A stretch of 64,000 nt of DNA. Origin: Bacteroidaceae bacterium. Its GTDB lineage: Bacteria; Bacteroidota; Bacteroidia; Bacteroidales; Bacteroidaceae. The stretch lies in assembly GCA_024693505.1 (NCBI GenBank), contig JAILKU010000022.1, positions 41,197 to 105,196 of the forward strand, in the 5' to 3' direction. Below are positions 42,142-50,569 of this stretch, in pieces (the stretch's first letter is position 1; each line of letters opens with the position of its first letter). Both the position numbers and the translations under genes were made by a program. The notes under the pieces were generated by a model, which saw only the letters and a program-made list of their open reading frames with translations, had not been told where the DNA came from and made no database searches.

Positions 42142-44253
42142 TTAGAATCTCAATGTTCCGCCGGCTAGAACGCAGATGCCAGGCTGTGGTATGTTGCCGA
42201 GGTCGTAGTATTGATGGTTCGTGACATTGGTGCCCTGAACGAATAGGTCGTAGTGCCGTTCCTTCCACAGCAACTTTACGTCCAGTGTGGCATATGGGTG
42301 ATAGCTTACCAGCCTGTTCGAACTCAGCCCTCGCAGATAGCCTGTTGCTGAGTCGATATATGTCTGGTCGTAGAGTAGATAGCTTCCCATGCGGTCCTGC
42401 CAGCGTACGCTCCAATTTGCTGACAGACGGTCCCAAATGCGGTGGTTGAGGCTTGCTACCAGCTTGTTTCTCAGGTACTCCAGTGCATAGTTAGACTTGT
42501 AGATGGCTGTCTCGTCGTGCCGATCCTGATGAATGTAGGTGTAGCCTATGCTCAGACTCTGTACCCAGATGTCCCGACCAACGAGCGGTGTGAAATCCAA
42601 CTTCATTTCGGCCTGTATGCCCAGGTTGTCCAAGTTGAAGGCGGTGGAGTGGTACGTGTCTGTCTCGTCATACATCACCCAGTCAATCATCTGTCGTCCG
42701 CGGTGATAAAAGCCGCGTAGTGTTCCCGTCAGTCCCTGTTGCCGATACTGTGTGCCCAACTGCAGGGAGTGGTTCTCCTCGGGGCGCAGACCCTTGTTGC
42801 CCTCGTGCGTGGCACTCTTATAATATAGTTCGGTAAAGGTGGGCAGTCTGAAGCCCTTGTTGTACGAAGCAAAGACCCTCCACTGCGTGTTGGCCCGCCA
42901 TGCCACGTCCACGCCAGGATAAAAGCGGTGTCGGTGGTTCACGTTCGTAGCCATGTTGGCCAGCAGTCCGGCCGAGATGGTCCAATGGTCGAGCACGATG
43001 TTGTGCTCTATGTTGTACGATACCAGTGTACGGTCGTCCTTCCGGGTATAGCAGATGCCGTCCTGGTTCCTAACCTTTACGTATTGTGACTCCTCCAAGT
43101 CACGTCCCAGGTTCGAACTCAGTATGCTCTCCTGCCTCAGCTCCGTCCCTACGGCGGTGCGTCCCAGTTTCCAGTTGAAGTAACCGCCCAATCGCAGGCC
43201 GTAGACGTCACCCTGGTGGAAATTCTCGCCAAAGCGTTCGCCACGCACCAGTTCGAAGTTGTCGTAGGTGCGGTTCCAGTAGACGCTTGGCGTCAGATGA
43301 AAGTGTCCATTCGTCTCGGCCCCTACGCTCATCATCCATCGTTCGTTGCGCTCATACTGGTCAGGGTAGGCTGCACTGTAGAAGGTATTTGCACCGTATG
43401 CCTTGCGGCTCATGCCTGCTTGCCAGTCGAGGGAGAGGTCATCGCTCTGCCAGTTGCCCTGATAGAAGAATTGCCCTTTGCGCCAGTCGCTGTTCATCGT
43501 GCCCCCGTCGCTGCGCCCACCGCCTCCACTCAGGTTGTTCGTTATGCGGCCTGTTGCAAGACCTACCCGTCCGCTGGCCTCGAAGGTGCCGAACGAACCA
43601 GCCCTGGCCGTCGCGCTCCCCTCTGCACCACTCTTATTGGCGGAATTCGGTAGGGCCTTTTTCGTCACCACGTTAATGGCCCCGCCGAAGGCTGTAGCGC
43701 CATAGACGCGGCTGGCTGCTCCCTCCAGCACCTCGATGCGTTCAATGTCATCGACGGTGACTGGCAAGTCCATCGAAAGGTGTCCTGTGTGGGGATTGCT
43801 GATGTTTACACCGTTGAGCAGCAGGGTCATCTGGTCAAAGGTGCCGCCATCAATGCTGATGTCCGTCTGAACTCCGAAGCCACCGCGCTGACGGACATCC
43901 ACGCCCGTGGCTAATTTCAGCAGGTCATTAATACTCTGTACTCCCGCTCGTTCAATCTCCTGACGGCTGAGTACACTGACGATTCGTGCCGACTGCAACT
44001 CAGTCAGCGGAGCCATGGTGCCGCTCACGGTCACCTCGTCCAGCCTCTCCTCGTGCTCGTCCTCCTGCTCCGCGCAGGGTATAGGGCTTGCTCCCAGTGC
44101 TGCCTCGGCCCGGGCTGCAACGCTCAGGGTAGCTGCACTGAGCACACCTATGCGCACCTGGCGCTTCAGACTGGCAAAGGCGCTGTAGCCACGTCGCGCA
44201 AACTGGCGCCACGTAACCGTTTCCTTGGCTCGTTTAAAATGTGTCTTGTACAT
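42142..44253 (-). CDS. TonB-dependent outer membrane receptor (BtuB-like)
   Basis: A 703-residue receptor with a long N-terminal leader (RRGYSAFASLKRQVRIGVLSA) before the signal cleavage. A plug domain follows (LLKLATGVDVRQRGGFGVQTD, RIEVLEGAASRVYGATAFGG), then a 22-strand-type barrel ending in LAGGTLRF. It has no N-terminal CarboxypepD_reg domain and no SusD neighbour, so it looks like a small-ligand importer (cobalamin, haem or siderophore) more than a SusC. I looked for a cobalamin riboswitch upstream and did not find one. It is expressed from the 74-bp promoter repeat. Confidence 0.85.
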   Translation of the reverse strand: MYKTHFKRAKETVTWRQFARRGYSAFASLKRQVRIGVLSAATLSVAARAEAALGASPIPCAEQEDEHEERLDEVTVSGTMAPLTELQSARIVSVLSRQEIERAGVQSINDLLKLATGVDVRQRGGFGVQTDISIDGGTFDQMTLLLNGVNISNPHTGHLSMDLPVTVDDIERIEVLEGAASRVYGATAFGGAINVVTKKALPNSANKSGAEGSATARAGSFGTFEASGRVGLATGRITNNLSGGGGRSDGGTMNSDWRKGQFFYQGNWQSDDLSLDWQAGMSRKAYGANTFYSAAYPDQYERNERWMMSVGAETNGHFHLTPSVYWNRTYDNFELVRGERFGENFHQGDVYGLRLGGYFNWKLGRTAVGTELRQESILSSNLGRDLEESQYVKVRNQDGICYTRKDDRTLVSYNIEHNIVLDHWTISAGLLANMATNVNHRHRFYPGVDVAWRANTQWRVFASYNKGFRLPTFTELYYKSATHEGNKGLRPEENHSLQLGTQYRQQGLTGTLRGFYHRGRQMIDWVMYDETDTYHSTAFNLDNLGIQAEMKLDFTPLVGRDIWVQSLSIGYTYIHQDRHDETAIYKSNYALEYLRNKLVASLNHRIWDRLSANWSVRWQDRMGSYLLYDQTYIDSATGYLRGLSSNRLVSYHPYATLDVKLLWKERHYDLFVQGTNVTNHQYYDLGNIPQPGICVLAGGTLRF

Positions 44254-44298
44254 CTTTTAATTAATACTATATATTTGAATTGGTTCTGAAACCAGGCG

Positions 44299-44330
44299 CA
44301 AAGGTACGAATAAGTGAGTGATTTTCCAAA
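44299..44330 (-). promoter_or_regulatory. Promoter of TonB receptor, carried on 74-bp repeat
   Basis: Minus strand TTTG, 20 bases, TACCTTTG. The whole stretch is shared with the tRNA-Arg promoter region. Confidence 0.75.
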
Positions 44331-44392
44331 TTTATTTGAGAAAACCCGAACGAAAGTACCTTCTATGGCAGTTAAAGGCACGAATAAGGTTT
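44301..44392 (-). repeat. 74-bp promoter-bearing repeat, one full and one partial unit
   Basis: One full 74-base unit from GGTACGAATAAGTGAG to GGCAGTTAAA, plus the first about 16 bases of a second. Units match those at 47689-47850 with few differences. Confidence 0.9.
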
Positions 44393-44473
44393 GGATAACG
44401 CAAATTAAATGTTGTTTTAAATATCTTATGTACTTCTTCCATAGCATATCCCTAGTATATATCTACTTTTAAA

Positions 44474-44506
44474 CTAGAGAGGAATTAGAGAGGAACTAGA
44501 GAGGAA
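44474..44506. repeat. 11-bp tandem repeat, three units
   Basis: CTAGAGAGGAA, TTAGAGAGGAA, CTAGAGAGGAA in a row. Confidence 0.9.
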
Positions 44507-44660
44507 CATGAGATGTACAGAGTTGAGCTGGAGATATATAGAGCTCAATATGCGTTCAATTTGACTTAAATATGACTTCAATTAGGGTTTGAGGTGCCTT
44601 TCAGAATCGGTTTGTCTTCATGAAAATGTATGGCGGGATGTGCATTTTTGTGGCCGTATA

Positions 44661-44692
44661 TTTGTGTAGCTCAGATAAAAGGCATATCTTTG
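44661..44692 (+). promoter_or_regulatory. GH2 gene promoter
   Basis: TTTG, 20 bases, TATCTTTG; leader about 60 bases to the ATG at 44760. Confidence 0.75.
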
Positions 44693-44759
44693 CAGATGGA
44701 ATCCTGAGACGAGATGGCTTCTTGGATTGCAGATTGTATAATGGTGACATTGGTTTGAT

Positions 44760-47507
44760 ATGAATTGCGCGTGCTGTAGATTTCTTCTGGCGGCTCTGTT
44801 GACTGTCGTGGCGGCTTCGCTGCCTGCTCAGAAAACGATTGACCTGTCCGGAAAATGGCAGTTGGCCATCGGTGAGCGGCCCGACTATAGAGACAGGGTC
44901 GTGCTGCCAGGCTCACTGACGACAAACGGGAAGGGCGACGAGGTCACAGCGCATACGGTTTGGACGGGTTCGACCTACGACTCCTCATATTATTTCAACC
45001 CCTATATGCAACGCTATCGGGAGAGGGGGAACGTGAAGTTTCCCTTCTTCCTGACTCCTGAAAGGCACTATGTCGGAAAGGCCTGGTACAGGCGGACGGT
45101 GCGGGTGCCAAAGAACTGGAAGGGGGAGCAGATAGTGCTTTTCATGGAACGCCCCCATATCGAGACGCGGGTCTTTGTGAACGGCAGGGAAGCAGGCCAT
45201 CAGATGTCGCTGTCGGTGCCTCATCAGTATGACATCACTGATCTTATCCGCCCGGGCCGGAAGAATGAGATCGTCGTATGCGTTTACAACGGCATAGAGA
45301 ATGTCGGGGTAGGGCAGGACTCTCACAGTGTGACCGATCAGACACAAGGTAATTGGAATGGGGTTGTGGGACGCCTGGAACTGAGCAGTAGGCCGCAGCC
45401 AGTCATTCGTATCACCCATGATGCAGGCCGTCGAGTGGCATGTATCCAGGTGGATAGCTGCAGATACGAGGTTGCATTGGGCGATACCGTCCGATTGTGG
45501 AGTGAGTTCGACCCATATCTCTATACCCGTACCGTCATTCATCAGGGCCGGCCGCTCACCGTCACCTTCGGCCTGCGCGATATAGCAATTCGTGAGCGTC
45601 AGCTTTTGTTGAACGGGAAACCCATCTGGCTCAGGGGCACCGTAGAGAATTGCTGTTTCCCCGAGACCGGTTATCCTCCCACCGACGAAGCTTCGTGGAT
45701 GCGCATATTCAAGAAACTGAAAGATAACGGGCTTAATCATGTGCGCTTCCACTCCTATTGCCCTCCGGAGGCAGCTTTCGCGGCCGCGGACAAACTCGGA
45801 CTTTACCTGCAACAGGAAGGCCCTTCCTGGCCGAATCATGGCGTCAGGTTGGGTAGGGGACAGGTGATTGACCAGTACCTGATCGAAGAGTCGAAGCGTA
45901 TTATCGACTCTTACGGCCATCATCCTTCGTTCGTGATGATGGCTGCAGGTAATGAGCCGGCAGGCGACTGGGTGACATACTGCAACAACTGGGTGCGCCT
46001 AATGAAGGAATATGACCCTTCGAAGATCTATTGCGGCGCATCAGTCGGAGGCGGTTGGGCCTGGGACGACGGATCGGAATATCACGTAAAGGGCGGGGCT
46101 CGAGGATTGGACTGGAATACTCGCCCTCCGCACAGCGACGACGATTATTACAGCCAGATAGAGTTTCCGCGTAACTACCGGGAAAGCCAGCCTAACCGTT
46201 CGCCTGTCATTGCCCATGAGCAGGGCCAATGGTGTGCCTTTCCCGACCTCAAGGAGATGGGTCAGTACACTGGGGCATATAAGGCGCGTAACTTTGAGAT
46301 TTTCCGCGACCTTCTGACGGATCATGGTATGGCAACTCAGGCAGAGCGTTTCCTGATGGCAAGTGGAAAGTTGCAGACTCTGGCCTATAAATACGAGATT
46401 GAGCGCAACTTGAGAACACCTGACTATTCAGGGTTCCAGCTTCTGGGATTAAATGACTACAGCGGACAGGGCACGGCGCTTGTCGGTGTGCTCAATGTGC
46501 ATTGGCAGGAGAAAGGCTATGCCACGTCTGCCGATTGGACACAGTTCTGCGCTCCTGTAGTGCCGCTTGCCTTGTTCCCCAGGTTTGTCTATGCCAATAC
46601 CGATACTCTGGTTGTGCCTGTCCAGGTGTATAATGCTTCCGACGGCCCCCTCTTGTCGGCTCAGACGATCTACTCTATTAAGGACGGAGCAGGGAGTGTC
46701 GTTGCTGCGGGCGTCCTTTCGGATGCTCATCTGCCCGTCGGTAAGAATAATGCTGTTGGTGTTGTCCGCTTCCCACTCAACAGCATCCTGGAACCGTCGA
46801 AACTAACGCTTTGTGTCCAGATAGGGTCCGACATCTGTAACAGCTGGGAGTTCTGGGTCTATCCGCAGGACTTCATTGAGACATCGGCCGTCCCCGCTGG
46901 TATTTATGTCGCCGACAGCCTGGATACTCAGGCGAAGGAGATGTTGAAACGAGGCGGTAAGGTGCTGTTGACGGCAGCCGGCAAGATACGACTGGGAAAT
47001 GATGTCGTGCAGCACTATCTGCCAGTGTTTTGGAATACAAGTTGGTTCAAGATGCGCCCGCCACATACGACAGGTGCCTATATCGACGCTGCACACCCGC
47101 TTTTCAAATATGGTTTCCCTACCGATGATTGGAGTAATTTGAACTGGTGGGAACTTCTTAACCGTGCCCAGGTGATGAATCTCATGGACTTTCCGGCCGA
47201 CTATCAGTCGCCCATTCAGCCTATTGACACTTGGCACGTCTCGCGTAAGCTTGGAATGCTGATAGAGGCCAATGTGCTTGGCGGCAAACTGTTGATGACG
47301 ACGATGGACATCACTTCCGACCTGGAACATCGTCTGGTGGCGCATCAGATGCGTAGGGCCATCCTTCGCTATATGGCAAGCAATGACTTCTGTCCCAAAA
47401 TGACCTTGCAGCCACAGATTATCAGCAACCTTTATAGCAAGGAAGGACCAAAGGTGGAGATGCACACTAATGAATCGCCCGATGAATTGAAGCCGAAGGT
47501 AAAATAA
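44760..47507 (+). CDS. GH2 family glycoside hydrolase
   Basis: A 915-residue secreted enzyme with a signal peptide (to about residue 23). The N-terminal sugar-binding jelly roll has WYRRTVRVPKNW and FMERPHIETRVFVNGREAG. The TIM barrel has LNGKPIWLRGTVENCCFP, the likely acid/base Glu399 in AAGNEPAG and the likely nucleophile Glu487 in IAHEQGQW. A C-terminal beta domain and a glutamine-amidotransferase-like region (KRGGKVLLTAAGKIRLG) complete it. GH2 includes beta-galactosidases, glucuronidases and mannosidases; specificity is not readable. It has its own promoter and stands alone. Confidence 0.85.
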   Translation: MNCACCRFLLAALLTVVAASLPAQKTIDLSGKWQLAIGERPDYRDRVVLPGSLTTNGKGDEVTAHTVWTGSTYDSSYYFNPYMQRYRERGNVKFPFFLTPERHYVGKAWYRRTVRVPKNWKGEQIVLFMERPHIETRVFVNGREAGHQMSLSVPHQYDITDLIRPGRKNEIVVCVYNGIENVGVGQDSHSVTDQTQGNWNGVVGRLELSSRPQPVIRITHDAGRRVACIQVDSCRYEVALGDTVRLWSEFDPYLYTRTVIHQGRPLTVTFGLRDIAIRERQLLLNGKPIWLRGTVENCCFPETGYPPTDEASWMRIFKKLKDNGLNHVRFHSYCPPEAAFAAADKLGLYLQQEGPSWPNHGVRLGRGQVIDQYLIEESKRIIDSYGHHPSFVMMAAGNEPAGDWVTYCNNWVRLMKEYDPSKIYCGASVGGGWAWDDGSEYHVKGGARGLDWNTRPPHSDDDYYSQIEFPRNYRESQPNRSPVIAHEQGQWCAFPDLKEMGQYTGAYKARNFEIFRDLLTDHGMATQAERFLMASGKLQTLAYKYEIERNLRTPDYSGFQLLGLNDYSGQGTALVGVLNVHWQEKGYATSADWTQFCAPVVPLALFPRFVYANTDTLVVPVQVYNASDGPLLSAQTIYSIKDGAGSVVAAGVLSDAHLPVGKNNAVGVVRFPLNSILEPSKLTLCVQIGSDICNSWEFWVYPQDFIETSAVPAGIYVADSLDTQAKEMLKRGGKVLLTAAGKIRLGNDVVQHYLPVFWNTSWFKMRPPHTTGAYIDAAHPLFKYGFPTDDWSNLNWWELLNRAQVMNLMDFPADYQSPIQPIDTWHVSRKLGMLIEANVLGGKLLMTTMDITSDLEHRLVAHQMRRAILRYMASNDFCPKMTLQPQIISNLYSKEGPKVEMHTNESPDELKPKVK

Positions 47508-47528
47508 GGATGCCGGCGCCGGCCATCC
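47508..47528. terminator. Inverted repeat after GH2 gene
   Basis: GGATGCCGGC and GCCGGCCATCC form a bulged GC-rich hairpin starting right after the GH2 TAA. There is no T-run on + but TTATTTT on minus, so it could also back up tRNA termination. Confidence 0.5.
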
Positions 47529-47530
47529 TA

Positions 47531-47589
47531 CAAAAACTAAAATATCTCCAAAGATTTGAAAGCAGCTTTCATCTTCAGAGATATTTTAG
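47531..47589 (-). terminator. tRNA-Arg terminator
   Basis: CTAAAATATCTC and GAGATATTTTAG form a 12-bp stem with an internal GAAAG-CAG-CTTTC hairpin. On the minus strand it is followed by TTTTTG, seven bases after the tRNA 3' end. Confidence 0.7.
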
Positions 47590-47595
47590 CTTTCG

Positions 47596-47669
47596 TGATC
47601 CCGCAGGGATTCAAACCCTGGACCTTCAGAACCGGAATCTGACGCTCTATTCAGCTAAGCTACGGGACC
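47596..47669 (-). tRNA. tRNA-Arg (anticodon CCG)
   Basis: Minus strand 74-nt cloverleaf. The acceptor GGTCCCG pairs with CGGGATC (one G-U), with discriminator A. The D arm is GCTTAGCTGAATAGAGC, the anticodon stem TCAGA/TCTGA closes the loop TTCCGGT (anticodon CCG), and the T arm is CAGGG-TTTGAAT-CCCTG. No 3' CCA is encoded. A promoter in a 74-bp repeat lies just upstream and a terminator just downstream, so it is transcribed alone. Confidence 0.95.
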
Positions 47670-47687
47670 AATTTCGATTTCGGGGGA

Positions 47688-47719
47688 CAAAGGTACGAAT
47701 AAGTGAGTGATTTTCCAAA
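47688..47719 (-). promoter_or_regulatory. tRNA-Arg promoter, carried on 74-bp repeat
   Basis: Minus strand TTTG, 20 bases, TACCTTTG. The -7 element ends 19 bases from the tRNA 5' end, so the start site should be within about a dozen bases of the mature tRNA. Confidence 0.8.
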
Positions 47720-47850
47720 TTTATTTGAGAAAATCCGAGCGAAAGTGCTTTCAACGGCAGTTAAAGGTACGAATAAGTGAGTGATTTTCCAGATTTATTT
47801 GAGAAAATCCGAGCGAAAGTGCTTTCAACGGCAGTTAAAGGTATGAAAGT
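47689..47850 (-). repeat. 74-bp promoter-bearing repeat, two tandem units and a partial third
   Basis: GGTACGAATAAGTGAG recurs at 47692 and 47766, and GGTATGAA at 47840, so the period is exactly 74. In the second unit both promoter boxes are changed (CAAAGGTA to TAAAGGTA; CCAAAT to CCAGAT). Confidence 0.95.
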
Positions 47851-48087
47851 ATGGCAAAACGGAGTTCAATATAGGTGCGGATTGGGTGATAGAACAAAAA
47901 TCTTTACGATTTGTCTTTGGAAAGGGAAAAATGAATTATTCGAAGCTCTTTTTGACTCTTTTGGCGGCTTTGAAAGTAAAAATACGTTATTTTGTGCAGA
48001 TTTATCCCGAAAGATTTTACAAATTGGGCAAAAAGCTATACCTTTGCCTTACATTTTGATTCTGAAATGAGAAAAAAGAGATAGCAA
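47851..48087. other. Leader region of asnA
   Basis: The track's 97-codon ORF at 47777-48070 starts in the repeat and covers the asnA promoter; I do not credit it. No other feature apart from the promoter. Confidence 0.55.
48015..48046 (+). promoter_or_regulatory. asnA promoter
   Basis: TTTT, 20 bases, TACCTTTG, about 42 bases before the asnA ATG. Confidence 0.6.
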
Positions 48088-49125
48088 ATGAGTAAATTGA
48101 TGAAGCCGGAAGGCTATCGCTCCATGTTAGACCTCAAGCAGACAGAATTGGGGATAAAGAGAGTGAAGGACTTCTTTTTGAGTAGTCTTAGTACAGAATT
48201 GCGGTTAAGGCGAGTTACGGCACCTCTGTTCGTTCTTCGTGGTTTGGGCATAAATGATGACCTGAACGGAGTGGAGAGGGCTGTCTCTTTTCCCATCAAA
48301 GACATGAATGAGGCAACGGCAGAGGTGGTGCATAGCCTGGCAAAGTGGAAGCGCGTTACCTTGGCTGATTATAAGGTGGAAACGGGGTTCGGCATCGTTA
48401 CTGATATGAATGCCATTCGAGCCGACGAAGAATTGGACAATATACATAGCCTGTATGTGGATCAGTGGGACTGGGAGCGCGTCATACGGCCTGAGGACCG
48501 GAATATACGTTTCCTGAAGTGCATCGTAAATAAAATTTATAGTGCGATCCTGCGTACGGAGTTCTTTATTTGTGAGACATTCCCTGCCTTGACGCATTTC
48601 CTGCCTGAAGAAATACATTTCATTCATAGCGAGGAGCTGTTACAGATGTATCCGGACTGCACGCCCAAGGAGCGCGAGGACCTCATTTGCCAGAAGTACG
48701 GCGCAGTATTCATTATGGGCATTGGCGGCAAGCTCAGTGATGGTACGGAACATGACCTCCGTGCCCCAGACTATGACGATTGGAGCACGCCAAACGAAGA
48801 CGGCTACTATGGCCTCAACGGCGATTTGCTAGTGTGGTATCCTCTCTTGCAGCGCAGCATTGAACTCAGTAGTATGGGCATTCGTGTTGACGCAGAAGCC
48901 ATGAACCGCCAGCTGGATCTGCAGGGCAAGGGCGAGCGCCGCCAGCTCTATTTCCATCGCCGTCTGCTGGAGGGCTCTTTGCCCCCAAGTATTGGCGGAG
49001 GTATCGGGCAGAGCAGATTGTGCATGATTCTGCTTCACAAGGCTCATGTCGGAGAGACGCAGTCTTCAATCTGGCCTGATGCGATGAGAAAGGAATGCCG
49101 CGAAAATGGAATCGCCTTGATTTGA
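48088..49125 (+). CDS. asnA: Aspartate-ammonia ligase
   Basis: A 345-residue AsnA that makes asparagine from aspartate, ammonia and ATP; class II aaRS-like fold. Family segments are RRVTAPLFVLRGLGINDDLNG, SLAKWKRVTLADY, YVDQWDWERV and GGIGQSRLCMILL. Slightly longer than E. coli AsnA (330). Single gene with its own promoter. Confidence 0.96.
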   Translation: MSKLMKPEGYRSMLDLKQTELGIKRVKDFFLSSLSTELRLRRVTAPLFVLRGLGINDDLNGVERAVSFPIKDMNEATAEVVHSLAKWKRVTLADYKVETGFGIVTDMNAIRADEELDNIHSLYVDQWDWERVIRPEDRNIRFLKCIVNKIYSAILRTEFFICETFPALTHFLPEEIHFIHSEELLQMYPDCTPKEREDLICQKYGAVFIMGIGGKLSDGTEHDLRAPDYDDWSTPNEDGYYGLNGDLLVWYPLLQRSIELSSMGIRVDAEAMNRQLDLQGKGERRQLYFHRRLLEGSLPPSIGGGIGQSRLCMILLHKAHVGETQSSIWPDAMRKECRENGIALI

Positions 49126-49256
49126 TACTTTCTTCGCGAAATGTACTCTAATCGGATAATCGGTAAATTATACTTCAGTTGACAGGTAAATTACACTTCG
49201 CCCAAAAGGCGGAATGTACTTTTGCCAAAACTGAAACAGGCCTCAAAAATTTGCGC

Positions 49257-49300
49257 AAAGGCCTTTCCGCAAAATTTCAAAGGCCTTTCCGCAAAAAAAC
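49257..49300. repeat. 22-bp tandem repeat with AAAGGCCTTT palindrome
   Basis: Two adjacent 22-base units both starting AAAGGCCTTTCCGCAAAA, followed by a degenerate third copy (TTTTTCCGTAAAACC). Confidence 0.85.
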
Positions 49301-49425
49301 AATGGTTTTTCCGTAAAACCGCAAAGGCGGGTTTTACATCGTCGATACAAGATACTTGGTTCGATACGATTGTGGGCAAGTAAGCGTGGCTTTGACCTGC
49401 AAAGTAAAAAAAACACTCCATTTAT

Positions 49426-49456
49426 TTTGTTTTTCGCTTGGTTTGTGTTATCTTTG
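49426..49456 (+). promoter_or_regulatory. Promoter of epimerase and export genes
   Basis: TTTG, 19 bases, TATCTTTG. It overlaps the first codons of the track's longest frame, which rules out the 49438 start. Confidence 0.8.
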
Positions 49457-49485
49457 CAGCGAATTTCTGTATGTACATAAACTTT

Positions 49486-50547
49486 ATGTTATTGTCCAAC
49501 GTAAAATTAGAGGGAAAAACGGTATTGGTAACGGGTGCGGCCGGCTTTATCGGCAGCAACCTGTCTAAGCGTCTTCTGCAAGATGTCCAGAATGTTTACG
49601 TCGTCGGTGTGGACTCAATCACCGACTATTACGATGTGAACATCAAGTATGGCCGTCTGGAGGAAATTGAGAAACTGGGCGGTCGATGGAGCTTCGAAAA
49701 GGTGAACATAGCGGATAAGGAAAGTCTGGATGCCCTCTTCGAGAAATATAGCCCATCGGTAGTGGTGAACTTGGCAGCTCAGGCCGGGGTCCGTTATAGC
49801 ATAACAAATCCTGGAGCTTATGTGGAGAGCAACCTCATCGGTTTCTATAATATACTGGAAGCTTGCCGCCATTACGGTGTGGAGCATCTCGTCTATGCCT
49901 CTTCATCATCAGTATATGGCAGCAATAAGAAGGTGCCATACAGTACGGACGACAAGGTTGACAATCCTGTAAGTCTGTATGCAGCTACGAAGAAGAGCAA
50001 CGAACTGCTTGCCCATGCCTATTCCAAGCTGTATAACATTCCTTCCACGGGCCTGCGCTTCTTTACCGTCTATGGCCCTGCCGGCCGTCCTGATATGGCC
50101 TATTTCGGTTTTACCAACAAATTGGTGAAGGGTGAGACGATTCAGATCTTCAATTACGGGCATTGTCAGCGCGATTTTACCTATGTGGATGATATCGTGG
50201 AGGGCGTTATCCGCGTAATGCAGCATGCACCGGAGAAACAAAACGGCGAGGATGGCCTGCCCATTCCGCCCTATAAAGTATATAATATAGGTAACAGCTC
50301 GCCCGAGAATCTCCTTGATTTTGTCACAATCCTCCAGGAGGAACTGGTAAGAGCGGGCGTACTGCCTGCCGATTATGATTTTGAGGCACATAAAGAACTT
50401 GTACCCATGCAGCCAGGCGATGTACCTGTGACCTTTGCCGATACTGAGCCTTTGGAACGGGATTTCGGTTTCAGACCGTCAACTCCACTTCGTGAGGGGC
50501 TGCGGAAATTTGCATGCTGGTATGCCGGGTATTATAAACAGAGATAA
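49486..50547 (+). CDS. UDP-glucuronate 4-epimerase-like NAD-dependent epimerase
   Basis: A 353-residue short-chain dehydrogenase/epimerase. The Rossmann motif TGAAGFIGSNLSKRL, then SITDYYDVNIKYGRLEEI, NLAAQAGVRYSI and the catalytic YAATKKSNE resemble CapI/UDP-glucuronate epimerases that make UDP-galacturonate. The start at ATG 49486 is chosen since the promoter lies at 49426-49456; ATG 49471 is also possible. The SLBB export gene follows by 22 bases. Confidence 0.88.
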   Translation: MLLSNVKLEGKTVLVTGAAGFIGSNLSKRLLQDVQNVYVVGVDSITDYYDVNIKYGRLEEIEKLGGRWSFEKVNIADKESLDALFEKYSPSVVVNLAAQAGVRYSITNPGAYVESNLIGFYNILEACRHYGVEHLVYASSSSVYGSNKKVPYSTDDKVDNPVSLYAATKKSNELLAHAYSKLYNIPSTGLRFFTVYGPAGRPDMAYFGFTNKLVKGETIQIFNYGHCQRDFTYVDDIVEGVIRVMQHAPEKQNGEDGLPIPPYKVYNIGNSSPENLLDFVTILQEELVRAGVLPADYDFEAHKELVPMQPGDVPVTFADTEPLERDFGFRPSTPLREGLRKFACWYAGYYKQR

Positions 50548-50569
50548 TAAAGATAACAATAAAATACGT

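Larger units (their letters stand above)
44254..44759. other. Divergent intergenic region
   Basis: No gene seen. Holds the TonB receptor promoter inside a 74-bp repeat unit, an 11-bp tandem repeat (44474-44506), a TTGAGCT/AGCTCAA inverted repeat (44523-44549) and the GH2 promoter. Confidence 0.7.
49126..49485. other. Intergenic region upstream of the polysaccharide export genes
   Basis: No gene seen. Contains GGTAAATTATACTTC and GGTAAATTACACTTC 23 bases apart, a 22-bp tandem repeat (49257-49300) and the epimerase promoter. Confidence 0.7.

Noticed and set aside
42142-44253. SusC-type glycan transporter
   Set aside because: Too short (703 residues), no N-terminal carboxypeptidase-like domain and no SusD neighbour.
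44254-44640. Cobalamin riboswitch before the TonB receptor
   Set aside because: I looked for the B12-box pattern on the minus strand and found none; the promoter is only about 45 bases from the start codon, leaving no room for a 200-base aptamer.
47777-48070. 97-codon ORF before asnA
   Set aside because: Begins in the 74-bp repeat and covers the asnA promoter; no family recognised.
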